Source: Nitrospirota bacterium
GTDB lineage: Bacteria > Nitrospirota > Nitrospiria > Nitrospirales > Nitrospiraceae
Reading direction: 5' to 3'
Length of the DNA stretch: 11,542 nt
Assembly (NCBI GenBank): GCA_016222925.1
Contig: JACRQB010000277.1
Coordinates: 1 to 11,542 of the forward strand
The position numbers and the translations under genes are program-made. The notes under the pieces were generated by a model. The model was not told the DNA's origin. It saw only the letters and a program-made list of their open reading frames with translations, and searched no databases. This document shows, piece by piece, positions 1 through 6,359 of this stretch; within the stretch, counting starts at the first letter, position 1, and each line of letters opens with the position of its first letter.

Positions 1-125
1 CACATATCCGTGACGGTCGAGTCGTCTACTTATGTTGGAAACTTGGCGAGAAAGAAATCCGCTGGTGGCACGAAGTCACATCCGGATACGACGATCGTTG
101 TCCCATCGAAGACGATCCGGCCTAG
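1..125 (+). CDS. DUF2203-type protein, C-terminal end only
   Basis: This is the 3' end of a gene that enters from the left edge. The reading frame begins at base 3 and stops at TAG 123-125, giving about 40 residues. The visible part includes VVYLCWKLGEKEIRWWHE followed by a short acidic tail. It resembles the C-terminal end of DUF2203 proteins, where an R-x-G-R-x-VYLCW-x-LGE segment is followed by WH and an acidic or aromatic tail. The family has no firmly established function known to me. The next gene starts 61 bases downstream on the same strand, so the two could be co-transcribed. The family call rests on recalled motif similarity over a short stretch. Confidence 0.6.
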   Translation, partial: HIRDGRVVYLCWKLGEKEIRWWHEVTSGYDDRCPIEDDPA

Positions 126-186
126 TCCCACACCTCCTTAACAGGGATCGGCGCACAGCACCGAAGCGCACAGCAGTTTATAAGGT

Positions 187-468
187 ATGAAATTCGTCAT
201 CATCGGCTACGATAGCCCACAAGGGGAAGCCAAACGGAAACTCCATCGGGCCGCCCACTTAGCTAACCTCGAACCGCTGGATAGGCAAGGGCGAATCATT
301 CTCGCAGGCCCTCTGACAGATAAAACTGGGAGCCTACTGGTGCTAGAATTTGAGACGCAGGAGGAGGCTGAAAACTTTGCCCGTCAGGACCCCTATACAG
401 TTTACGGTGTCTTTGAACGAGTTGAAATTCACCCGTTCCTGCAGGTTTTCCCCAAGTTCCCCTCGTAA
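187..468 (+). CDS. YciI-like family protein
   Basis: This 93-residue protein is the usual length for the YciI-like family, which has a ferredoxin-like alpha/beta fold and often forms dimers. The visible signature is the N-terminal strand KFVIIGYD, then an H-x3-HL helix, GRIILAGPL at residues 35-43, a strand of the form GSLLVLEFET, and the DPY-x3-G-x-F-x3-E-I-H-PF ending. His24 and Asp68 are at the positions of the conserved His/Asp pair thought to form the active pocket in this family. The reaction is not known; relatives include dechlorinating muconolactone-like enzymes and domains of unknown role. A weak AAGG lies directly before the ATG, so translation may depend on the upstream gene. No terminator is evident after the stop. 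Confidence 0.85.
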   Translation: MKFVIIGYDSPQGEAKRKLHRAAHLANLEPLDRQGRIILAGPLTDKTGSLLVLEFETQEEAENFARQDPYTVYGVFERVEIHPFLQVFPKFPS

Positions 469-510
469 ACTTCCCTCACTCCTTAAGATTTAGCCTCCTC
501 TTTCGAAGCA

Positions 511-539
511 TTGTCCGATACTACCCAGAGCGGTATAGT
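511..539 (+). promoter_or_regulatory. Predicted sigma-70 promoter of the TPR gene
   Basis: A -35-like TTGTCC at 511-516 and a -10-like TATAGT at 534-539 are separated by exactly 17 bases. The expected transcription start, about seven bases after the -10 box, falls on or next to the A of the ATG at 546. That would make the mRNA leaderless, which fits the absence of a Shine-Dalgarno sequence before this ATG. The boxes were found by eye; transcription was not measured. Confidence 0.5.
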
Positions 540-545
540 TCTCTT

Positions 546-1811
546 ATGAATTTTCGACGTGTATTAAGAATTCTTCCCGTCGTCGCCTTCTTCCTTCTCC
601 TCTATCAACCGGCAAGTGCTTCAGAAACCACGGTAGTCACCGAGGGGCGTTATGTAATGGGAGATGGCGATACTCTCGCAAGAGCTGAAGAACAGGTCCT
701 CCGATTGGCTCAGCGGCGAGCGATTGAAGAGGCCGGACTGTATATTGAGTCTACCTTTCACGATATCGAAAAAGCCTCCCCTGGCAAAAGCTTCCAATCC
801 AGCTCATTGGAGATTCGTACCATTGCGGCCGCGATAACAAAAACCGAAATTCTGGAATCACGGCGTTCCATCGAAAATGATCGACCAAGCTTCTATATCC
901 GAATCCGCGCAGTCGTCGACCTCGACAATCTTCAAGCAGCCGTTCGACGATGGCAATCCGAAGAGCGACTTGCTGAACATTTCCGTCGACTGCAGAGCGA
1001 GAATGCGGAACTCAAGGCCCAGCTCCATGAGTTACGAACCGCTCCGACGGGCGTGCGAACTCTCACTATTGAACCGCTCAGCCACACAAAAAGTCGAGAG
1101 CAGGCTCGGATATTGGTCGAAAAAGCGATTCTTGCTCATCTCCTTCCCCAGAAACTCGATTTAGCCTCACGGGCGGCTGCTCTAGACCCTCAGTCTGTGG
1201 AACCCTTGATTGTGCGTGGGCAAACGTATTTACGGCTCGCTTCTGCGGCCTACGCCAACAAATCCAGGCAGAGTGAATACTCCGAATATATCGACAGTGC
1301 CCGAATGGATTTCGATCGAGCCATTCTCATTGATCCAAAGAATACCTGGGCCCTTCTTGGCCGAGGAGACGTCAACACATGGCTACAGCGGCCCATCGAG
1401 GCAGCCCACGCATTCGAACAAGTACTCGAATTGGATTCTTTTTTTGATTTAGCACGTCATCGTCTCATCAATCTGTATACCGCCGAGGCTCGCAAATTGG
1501 TTTCCCTCAAGCAATTGTCGCCCGCCCTTACCATCTTGCAAAAGTGCTTACCCCCACAAACGCCTGAGAGTTGGACTCCATATCAAAAGGAGGCCTATTT
1601 GCTCAGGAGCGAGATCTACAAGAACTTGAACCTGCCCACCCAAGCAATTGACGACCTTAGTGCGATCCTGCGAACCGATCCCACCGATAGACAGGCCTTG
1701 CTCGCAAGAGCCGCTCTTTACCAGGAAGAACTGCAGGGACGTGCGGCAAAAGACGATCTTGAACATGCCTGCATGCTCGGAGCAACAGCCGCCTGCGAGC
1801 AGCTTCCGTAG
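546..1811 (+). CDS. Exported TPR-repeat protein
   Basis: This 421-residue protein begins with a basic N-end (RR at 4-5), a hydrophobic core at about 9-20 and an ASA cleavage site near residue 25, so it is probably periplasmic or outer-membrane associated. Residues 27-135 form a mixed alpha/beta domain that opens with GRYVMGDGDTLARAEEQ and then RRAIEEAGLYIESTF, a pattern seen at the start of several exported TPR or LPP20/FlgT-like bacterial proteins. Residues 137-164 are rich in charged heptads and suggest a short coiled coil. From about 187 to the end there are about six TPR-like helical pairs, with typical A-x3-DP spacing at 211-214, 260-263 and 376-379. The last unit, HACMLGATAACEQL, is Sel1-like. 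Such proteins usually act as scaffolds. The partner is unknown, and no recognisable operon partner lies beside it. Confidence 0.75.
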   Translation: MNFRRVLRILPVVAFFLLLYQPASASETTVVTEGRYVMGDGDTLARAEEQVLRLAQRRAIEEAGLYIESTFHDIEKASPGKSFQSSSLEIRTIAAAITKTEILESRRSIENDRPSFYIRIRAVVDLDNLQAAVRRWQSEERLAEHFRRLQSENAELKAQLHELRTAPTGVRTLTIEPLSHTKSREQARILVEKAILAHLLPQKLDLASRAAALDPQSVEPLIVRGQTYLRLASAAYANKSRQSEYSEYIDSARMDFDRAILIDPKNTWALLGRGDVNTWLQRPIEAAHAFEQVLELDSFFDLARHRLINLYTAEARKLVSLKQLSPALTILQKCLPPQTPESWTPYQKEAYLLRSEIYKNLNLPTQAIDDLSAILRTDPTDRQALLARAALYQEELQGRAAKDDLEHACMLGATAACEQLP

Positions 1812-1918
1812 TCGTCACACCTCTCACTCCCGCGCCAGGTTTGACTGCAGCCCAGCTGCGCGCACATCATCTCGGCATTTCGCCAGCCATCTCATATAAC
1901 CTGACCCTACACACTCAT

Positions 1919-1948
1919 TTGACAATCCAAAATGGCAACACCTATAAT
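1919..1948 (+). promoter_or_regulatory. Perfect-consensus sigma-70 promoter of the oxidoreductase operon
   Basis: TTGACA at 1919-1924 and TATAAT at 1943-1948 match both consensus hexamers exactly, with an 18-base spacer. Transcription would start near 1955 and read rightward into the oxidoreductase genes, giving a leader of about 220 nt. An exact match at both boxes is rare and suggests strong, largely constitutive transcription, as expected for a central carbon-fixation enzyme or an abundant small RNA. The position was read directly; its activity is inferred. Confidence 0.8.
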
Positions 1949-1957
1949 AGGTTGGGG

Positions 1958-2103
1958 TTTACTTATCGACGCTTGAGCAGCTTCCACTAACAAGCAGACG
2001 AAGAGCAAAGGGCCTACGCTATTTTCCCAATAGTGCCCCGAAAGCTCTTTGAGTTGGGTCTTCTGTGATCTTGAACAAGAGTAGGAAAACAGCTTAGAGT
2101 AAC
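1958..2103 (+). ncRNA. Putative rod-like structured RNA (operon leader or 6S-like RNA)
   Basis: Downstream of the consensus promoter, nested complementary segments can pair into one long irregular hairpin. The pairs are 1959-1963 with 2098-2102, 1979-1981 with 2092-2094, 1982-1985 with 2084-2087, 1991-1994 with 2070-2073, 1995-1998 with 2062-2065, 2001-2006 (AAGAGC) with 2044-2049 (GCTCTT), 2010-2013 with 2035-2038, and 2019-2023 (CTATT) with 2029-2033 (AATAG). Internal loops separate the stems. The size and bulged-rod shape recall 6S RNA, but I recognise no conserved 6S sequence and see no terminator behind it. It may equally be a 5' UTR that stabilises or regulates the operon mRNA. The pairing was done by hand. 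Confidence 0.3.
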
Positions 2104-2174
2104 TGAAGACAACTAAAAGTATTAAAAAAACAAACGCTTCTTCCATTAACCATAATTTTCACGGAGTGTAGGTT

Positions 2175-2708
2175 GTGATGAGTGACTATCGTGTGCTTCC
2201 AGGGCCAGAACACTTTCTGCCGCCGGCTGCCGCCAGTATGGGGATTTGCTTGCCAAATCCAGGAGTATTGTGGGCCTGGAACGAAAAGGCCGCTAAGAAA
2301 GCCACCGCCGTTCGACACCTTTTTAATACGCTTGTCGAATGCGTTCAGCCTGGCCAAAAACCAATGCTGATCCCTATGCCTGACTACCGTCCCAAATATC
2401 CAAAGATTAACCCTGAAGTCGAGATTAATCCCAACCATCCGAATTTGACGATCTGGCACAACAGGATCGACTGCTGCATGTTTATCGGAGTGCATTGTCA
2501 TCAAGCCAACCTGTCGCTGAAGATCATTCGCGGAGGCACTTCTTGCTATACGATCGCAATGTGCGCACAAGCTGGGCATGAAGATGCAATGCTATCATTC
2601 CGGGATGCGTCGGTTGAGAAAATCATGAAGTTGGCCGATACAGTCAAGCGATTGAAAGGGACCGTCCAACCACGGCTGGCATCAGCTAAAAATGGGGTTT
2701 CAAGTTAA
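2175..2708 (+). CDS. forD: Five-subunit 2-oxoacid:ferredoxin oxidoreductase, D subunit (CdhB-like)
   Basis: This 177-residue protein is the first gene of the D-A-B-G-E operon and corresponds by position to ForD of the Hydrogenobacter five-subunit enzyme. Its central part (about 94-160), with IDCCMFIGVHCHQANLSLK, GGTSCYTIAMC and then SVEKIMKLADTVKRL, resembles the CO dehydrogenase/acetyl-CoA synthase epsilon subunit family (CdhB, a DHS-like Rossmann fold), and database names for such proteins often say CO dehydrogenase beta-subunit family. Seven cysteines (25, 56, 100, 101, 108, 124, 130) are present, an unusually high number, but there is no ferredoxin motif. Its role in the complex is unknown; a structural or electron-transfer role is possible. 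Translation can begin at GTG 2175 or ATG 2178. GGAG at 2163-2166 is 8 bases before the GTG and 11 before the ATG, so the two starts differ by one residue. Confidence 0.7.
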   Translation: MMSDYRVLPGPEHFLPPAAASMGICLPNPGVLWAWNEKAAKKATAVRHLFNTLVECVQPGQKPMLIPMPDYRPKYPKINPEVEINPNHPNLTIWHNRIDCCMFIGVHCHQANLSLKIIRGGTSCYTIAMCAQAGHEDAMLSFRDASVEKIMKLADTVKRLKGTVQPRLASAKNGVSS

Positions 2709-2735
2709 CGACCTGAGACCGTTCGGGCCTGTAAA

Positions 2736-2742
2736 AAGGAGG
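2736..2742 (+). promoter_or_regulatory. Strong ribosome binding site of the alpha subunit gene
   Basis: AAGGAGG, a near-perfect Shine-Dalgarno sequence, lies 8 bases before the ATG at 2751. It fixes that start over the later in-frame ATGs at codons 24-25. Confidence 0.85.
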
Positions 2743-2750
2743 CTGAATCC

Positions 2751-3962
2751 ATGGCGGATATACACTCAGTCATCGGCACAAAAAATAAAAAAGGTCAGAC
2801 CTATACAGACACATGGAAAATGATGAATGACGCTCCACGAACCCCGTCGTTTTATACGGGTTCCGAGGTCATCAAGGAGGCGCTTCGCCGAGCCAGCTGC
2901 GATGTGATGATCGCCTATCCCATCACACCACAGAGTGAAGCCGCCGCATTGATCGGCGAACTATTCGCTGAAGGCTATATCGGAGACTACTTCCGCGGTG
3001 AGAGCGAATTCGCCGTCATGTCGCAGTGCGCCGGTGCTGCGTTTGGCGGAGCCCGTGTATTTACGACGACTGCGGGACCAGGCACGATGCGCGCGATGGA
3101 AAACTTCCCGATGTGGGCTGGCTCAAGGTTGCCGATCCAAATGATCGTCACCTGCCGCGGTATTAACTCACCGCTCTCGATTCAGCCAGACACTCTTGAA
3201 ATTTCTTATCTGTTGAATACCGGCATGTTGGTGTGGCATGCAGAAACAGCTCAGGACTTCTTTGATTGGATTTTAAAGGGCTACATGGTGTCTGAGGAGC
3301 CGGATGTGCATCTGCCGCTTGCGCTCTGCTGCGACGGATTCTTCGTGACGCATACGAAGGATGTCGTCAATCTCACGCCGGCCGACATGTGCTTGCCCCC
3401 GTACGATCCCTATCGCTCACCGGTACCCTGCATGGACATGGAATGTCCACCAGTCCGCATGATGCGCGATCCGTTCGTGATGAAGAGCAACTACATCAGC
3501 TATGCAACCCATGCGTCCTGGCAACAAGAAATCTGGGCCGCAATCGAACGCTCACGCAAACATTCGATCCACTGGCTGAACGGCCTGATCGACACGGAGA
3601 ACACCGACGCGGAAATCATGATCGTAACATCGGGCACTGCCGTCTCGCAGGGCCGCGAAGCGATCCGCCTCCTGGAAGATGAAGGGGTTCGCTGTGGACT
3701 TGTCAAGGTGAAAACACTGCGTCCCTGGCCGGAAGAGGAAATCCGCGAAGCGACGAAGAACGCCAAACACATCTTCGTCCCGGAGTTCAATGTGACCGGC
3801 TGGCTGGCAAAAGAGATTAAGGCGACGATTCCCAATCATGAACGAGTACATGCAGGCCCCCATGTCTGCGGAGGCATGACGATGCCGCCGGAAATCATCG
3901 TGTCCGAAATTAAAACAGCCCTGGGGATGAAGACCTTCTCCTTGGCCGGTCGTGGAAGCTGA
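2751..3962 (+). CDS. forA: 2-oxoacid:ferredoxin oxidoreductase, alpha subunit
   Basis: This 403-residue protein has the usual length of the separate alpha subunit of pyruvate or 2-oxoglutarate:ferredoxin oxidoreductase. Residues 36-260 form the N-terminal pyrimidine-binding domain, with YPITP at 56-60, an E-S-E site at 84-86 in the position where a conserved Glu contacts thiamine pyrophosphate, and TTTAGPG at 105-111. Residues 290-390 form the transketolase C-terminal-like domain, including IVTSGTAVSQGREAI and VKVKTLRPWPEEEI, which in this family helps bind CoA and the substrate. Together with the beta subunit it interconverts a 2-oxoacid plus CoA with an acyl-CoA, CO2 and reduced ferredoxin. 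The first 30 residues form an extension before the domain. Whether pyruvate or 2-oxoglutarate is the substrate cannot be told from the motifs. Confidence 0.88.
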   Translation: MADIHSVIGTKNKKGQTYTDTWKMMNDAPRTPSFYTGSEVIKEALRRASCDVMIAYPITPQSEAAALIGELFAEGYIGDYFRGESEFAVMSQCAGAAFGGARVFTTTAGPGTMRAMENFPMWAGSRLPIQMIVTCRGINSPLSIQPDTLEISYLLNTGMLVWHAETAQDFFDWILKGYMVSEEPDVHLPLALCCDGFFVTHTKDVVNLTPADMCLPPYDPYRSPVPCMDMECPPVRMMRDPFVMKSNYISYATHASWQQEIWAAIERSRKHSIHWLNGLIDTENTDAEIMIVTSGTAVSQGREAIRLLEDEGVRCGLVKVKTLRPWPEEEIREATKNAKHIFVPEFNVTGWLAKEIKATIPNHERVHAGPHVCGGMTMPPEIIVSEIKTALGMKTFSLAGRGS

Positions 3963-4007
3963 GTTGCACTGACTTCAAACCTATGTCGCTCTAATTGAGC
4001 GATATTG

Positions 4008-4013
4008 AGGAGG
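4008..4013 (+). promoter_or_regulatory. Ribosome binding site of the beta subunit gene
   Basis: AGGAGG is placed 4 bases before the ATG at 4018 and is a perfect anti-Shine-Dalgarno match. Just upstream a small inverted repeat (GCTC at 3988-3991, GAGC at 3997-4000) sits in the gap between the alpha and beta genes. Confidence 0.8.
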
Positions 4014-4017
4014 CGAT

Positions 4018-4926
4018 ATGAGTAAAGAGCGTATACAAATCTCCGAAGCCTTATACGATATCATGCCATCGGATTATCAAGATCTCGTAAAGAGCGCCAC
4101 GTACGGCAAGGAAGACCGTGGCTGGAAAGATATCGGAACGTCGAAGGAACTGATTGAGCAACACTCACTCTGTGCCGGCTGTCCGGAGTCGATGGCCTTC
4201 CGATACATATTGGCCTCTCTCCCAAATCCAGAGGATACGGTCATGGTCGGCTCCACCGGTTGTACCAGCTTGGTATTCCCGATGGTCGCCGTGCATAACA
4301 TCCACTCGCTATTCGGGAACCAGAACGCCATTGCATCAGGTCTCAAGCGTGCCCTGAGCGTTCGATTCCCCGGTCGCGTAAAAGACGTCGTCGTCCTCGC
4401 TGGCGATGGTGCAACAGTCGACATCGGCTTGGACATGACGCTACAGGCCTGGTTCAGACAAGAGAAATTCACAACGATTTGTTTTGACAACGAACTGTAT
4501 GCCAATACAGGCGGACAGGAAAGTGGATTGATGCAAAAGGGCTTTGTGGCCAAGATGGCACCAGTCGGAAAATTATTCGATAAGGTGCGGCTGCCTGAAA
4601 TTGCTCGTGAATCCGGCTGCCATTATGTGGTCAACTGCACGGTCAGCAAGCCGTCACTGGTTGAGAAGGTCATCCGCAATGCCGTGCACATTGCCCGTGA
4701 AATTGGCCCGACCTATCTCCAGCTCTACACGCCATGCATTCTTGAAATCGGCAAGAACAGCATGGAAGGTCTCCAAGAAATGCGTGATTCTGAAAAGCCG
4801 ACCGAGCGATTCGCCTATAAGGAATACGTCAGCGAGCCAGCCAAACAATTGCTCGCCGAATTGGCAGCGAAGGATAAGGAACGGAAAGCAGCCGCCAAAC
4901 AGCTGGCAGGACAAGTATCAGCATAG
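4018..4926 (+). CDS. forB: 2-oxoacid:ferredoxin oxidoreductase, beta subunit (TPP-binding)
   Basis: This 302-residue protein is the catalytic thiamine pyrophosphate subunit. The cofactor motif is clear: GDGATVDIG from 129, then the Mg/TPP loop FDNELYANTGGQESG at 156-170. Cysteines that could hold the proximal [4Fe-4S] cluster are Cys52 and Cys55 in CAGCPE, Cys82 in GSTGCTSL, and one of Cys207 or Cys240 (YTPC), matching the CxxC...C...C layout of pyruvate:ferredoxin oxidoreductase beta subunits. The C-terminal 30 residues are Lys/Ala/Glu-rich and probably helical. The gene follows the alpha gene after 55 bases and precedes the gamma gene by 17. The enzyme is cytoplasmic and oxygen-sensitive in most lineages; the five-subunit form is reported to work in aerobic autotrophs. 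Confidence 0.9.
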   Translation: MSKERIQISEALYDIMPSDYQDLVKSATYGKEDRGWKDIGTSKELIEQHSLCAGCPESMAFRYILASLPNPEDTVMVGSTGCTSLVFPMVAVHNIHSLFGNQNAIASGLKRALSVRFPGRVKDVVVLAGDGATVDIGLDMTLQAWFRQEKFTTICFDNELYANTGGQESGLMQKGFVAKMAPVGKLFDKVRLPEIARESGCHYVVNCTVSKPSLVEKVIRNAVHIAREIGPTYLQLYTPCILEIGKNSMEGLQEMRDSEKPTERFAYKEYVSEPAKQLLAELAAKDKERKAAAKQLAGQVSA

Positions 4927-4943
4927 TCAGACCGGAGGCAGAC

Positions 4944-5651
4944 ATGATTAAGAGACGATTGAATATCCGGATGTCAGGCCTGGGCGGACAGGGCGCGGTC
5001 ACCGCAGCGCATGTCTTGGCTATGGCTGCCAACCGGGACGGAAAGTTCTCCATCTCCAACCCCTTCTTCGGCGCCGAGAAGCGCATGGCACCGGCAGAAA
5101 GTTATTGCCGCATTGGCATCGAGAGAATCTATGACCGCGGCGAGTTGGTATTTCCCGATGTCATCCAGGTTTTCCATCCACAAGTCATCACTATGGGCAA
5201 AAGCTACACCATGCCCTTTTACTCGGGTGTGAAGGAAGGCGGCGTCGTCATCATTAATTCGGCCCAGCCGTTACTCTCCGATGAGGACGTTGAACGCCTC
5301 AAGGATTTGAACGTCGCCGTGTTTTATATACCTGGCACGGAGTTGGCTATTGAAGTGGCTGGCACTGAGCTATCGACGAATATGTCGATGATCGGTTCCG
5401 TTTCAGGCATTACGAAATGCGTCTCGCTGGAAGGGCTCGATGGCGCACTCCAAGAGCGGTTTGGAAAGAAGTTTGTGGCCTCCGGAGGAACGGCATCACT
5501 GGACGAAGCGATCAAGAAAAAGTTCGCCAAGAAGGAAATGCTGTTGGCTAAGAACTTGGCAACTGTCAAGGCGGCGTATGACATCGCTAGCGAATGGGCT
5601 GAAAAGAACAAGATTGAGTTGCGCGTCGGAAATCCGGCCGTCGCCGCCTAA
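4944..5651 (+). CDS. forG: 2-oxoacid:ferredoxin oxidoreductase, gamma subunit
   Basis: This 235-residue protein matches the gamma domain of 2-oxoacid:ferredoxin oxidoreductases. The hallmark GLGGQGAVTAAHVLAMAA at 12-29 is followed by PFFGAEKRMAPAESYCRI, where this family usually has a G-x-E-x-RGG-type segment that contributes to substrate and CoA access. Here the segment reads EKRMAP, as expected for the five-subunit group rather than classical enzymes, although this is from memory. The middle (GGVVIINSAQPLL) gives the Rossmann-like core, and the end (KKKFAKKEMLLAKNLATVKAAYDIA) is helical. GGAGG at 4934-4938 lies 5 bases before the ATG. The gene sits between the beta and ferredoxin genes of the operon. 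Confidence 0.88.
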   Translation: MIKRRLNIRMSGLGGQGAVTAAHVLAMAANRDGKFSISNPFFGAEKRMAPAESYCRIGIERIYDRGELVFPDVIQVFHPQVITMGKSYTMPFYSGVKEGGVVIINSAQPLLSDEDVERLKDLNVAVFYIPGTELAIEVAGTELSTNMSMIGSVSGITKCVSLEGLDGALQERFGKKFVASGGTASLDEAIKKKFAKKEMLLAKNLATVKAAYDIASEWAEKNKIELRVGNPAVAA

Positions 5652-5672
5652 GAGAAGAAGGAATCAACTCGT

Positions 5673-5951
5673 ATGTATAACGTAGCGCAGGTCATCGACG
5701 AAAAGTGCACAGCTAAAAAGGGCTGTCGGCTCTGCATCATGTATTGCCCGGAAGCAAATTGTTTAGACTTGAATACTGACAAGATGGTTGCTGAAGTTAT
5801 TATCGATCGCTGTAAGGGCTGTGAGCTCTGCGTCATCGTCTGTGATGCAGCCAAGCATTTCGCCATCACTATGCAGGCCGTCAGCGCTACAGGCCAACTC
5901 ATGACTAAGAAGGGTGAGTCTGCGGCTTTGGGACAAGCGTATCAGGGATAA
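5673..5951 (+). CDS. forE: 2-oxoacid:ferredoxin oxidoreductase, ferredoxin-like E subunit (2x[4Fe-4S])
   Basis: This 92-residue ferredoxin-type protein closes the operon. Cysteines 12, 18, 21 and 25 (the last followed by Pro) and cysteines 47, 50, 53 and 57 give two [4Fe-4S] sites. The first uses C-x5-C-x2-C-x3-CP, a longer first gap than the classical C-x2-C. The second is the regular C-x2-C-x2-C-x3-C but ends in Asp58 instead of the usual Pro. Its likely role is to pass electrons between the catalytic beta subunit and external ferredoxin. GAAGGA at 5657-5662 is a fair ribosome binding site. A strong terminator begins 24 bases after the stop, marking the end of the operon. Confidence 0.88.
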   Translation: MYNVAQVIDEKCTAKKGCRLCIMYCPEANCLDLNTDKMVAEVIIDRCKGCELCVIVCDAAKHFAITMQAVSATGQLMTKKGESAALGQAYQG

Positions 5952-5975
5952 TTCGTCACGGGCTAAACTTCATAA

Positions 5976-6010
5976 AACCCCATGGCGTTCACGCTATGGG
6001 GTTTTTCTTT
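5976..6010 (+). terminator. Strong intrinsic terminator of the oxidoreductase operon
   Basis: A 12-bp stem pairs 5976-5987 (AACCCCATGGCG) with 5992-6003 (CGCTATGGGGTT), with one G-U wobble and a TTCA loop. A run of T residues with a single C follows to about 6010. This is a textbook rho-independent terminator on the + strand. Confidence 0.93.
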
Positions 6011-6026
6011 AGGCACGAGGTAACTG

Positions 6027-6296
6027 ATGGAACACGAGGACAATACGATCGACGAACTGCTCAGCGAGATTTCCGGTTTGATCACCCAATATCCCAAAGC
6101 CATCGAACGGCAGGCGGCGATCATTCAGGGTACGGGTAAAGACCCTGAGCTTGTGGACAAACTGATCAAAGCGGCAGACACCATGCGTGATAGCGGTAAC
6201 CTCTATCTGACATGGGCCAAACATTACGCCGCTGTCGCTAAAGGCAACACAGACGCCTCTTCCGACGAAGACGAGACCGAAGATTTCGACATCTAA
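6027..6296 (+). CDS. Small acidic protein of unknown function
   Basis: This 89-residue protein has no motif I can name. Residues 5-76 look all-helical with regular hydrophobic spacing (IDELLSEISGLITQY, then IERQAAIIQGTG, then PELVDKLIKAADTMRDSGNLYLTWAKHYAA). The last 13 residues form a highly acidic tail (SSDEDETEDFDI). It has no signal peptide and no transmembrane segment, so it should be cytosolic. GAGG at 6017-6020 supports the ATG at 6027. The gene begins only 16 bases after the terminator T-tract, which leaves no room for its own promoter in between. A tRNA gene follows. It reads as a real gene: good ribosome binding site, ordered amphipathic helices and a stop before the tRNA promoter. 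Confidence 0.7.
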   Translation: MEHEDNTIDELLSEISGLITQYPKAIERQAAIIQGTGKDPELVDKLIKAADTMRDSGNLYLTWAKHYAAVAKGNTDASSDEDETEDFDI

Positions 6297-6323
6297 AAAA
6301 TCTCCCTATTCCTGTAAAGGTTT

Positions 6324-6332
6324 TGCTAAAAT
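6324..6332 (+). promoter_or_regulatory. Extended -10 promoter element before tRNA-Asn
   Basis: TG-C-TAAAAT matches an extended -10 box (TGnTATAAT) at five of six hexamer bases. The start would lie near 6339, about 20 bases before the mature tRNA. No good -35 box is visible at the matching distance, which is common for extended -10 promoters. Confidence 0.45.
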
Positions 6333-6359
6333 ACAACTGGCTTTGACTGAAATCTCTGT

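Larger units (their letters stand above)
1812..2174 (+). other. 363-base gap: promoter plus long structured leader
   Basis: No convincing gene is present on either strand; the antisense reading frames lack family resemblance. Bases 1812-1918 hold the end of the TPR transcript, with only a short GCAGC-CCA-GCTGC hairpin that has no T-tract, so it is not a clear terminator. From 1919 a consensus promoter is followed by a leader of about 220 nt that reaches the first gene of the oxidoreductase operon. Bases 2106-2160 are A-rich and look unstructured. GGAG at 2163-2166 is the ribosome binding site of the first gene. Confidence 0.7.

Noticed and set aside
151..176. A 10-base direct repeat GCGCACAGCA at 151-160 and 166-175
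   Set aside because: It has only two copies, lies in a short gap and has no link to a promoter or operator that I can support.
1843..1855. GCAGC-CCA-GCTGC hairpin as terminator of the TPR gene
   Set aside because: The stem is short, the loop is 3 bases and no T-run follows.
2094..2579. A 161-codon minus-strand reading frame crossing the leader and the D subunit gene
   Set aside because: It lies antisense to a gene with a good family match, has no ribosome binding site, and its translation shows no family features.
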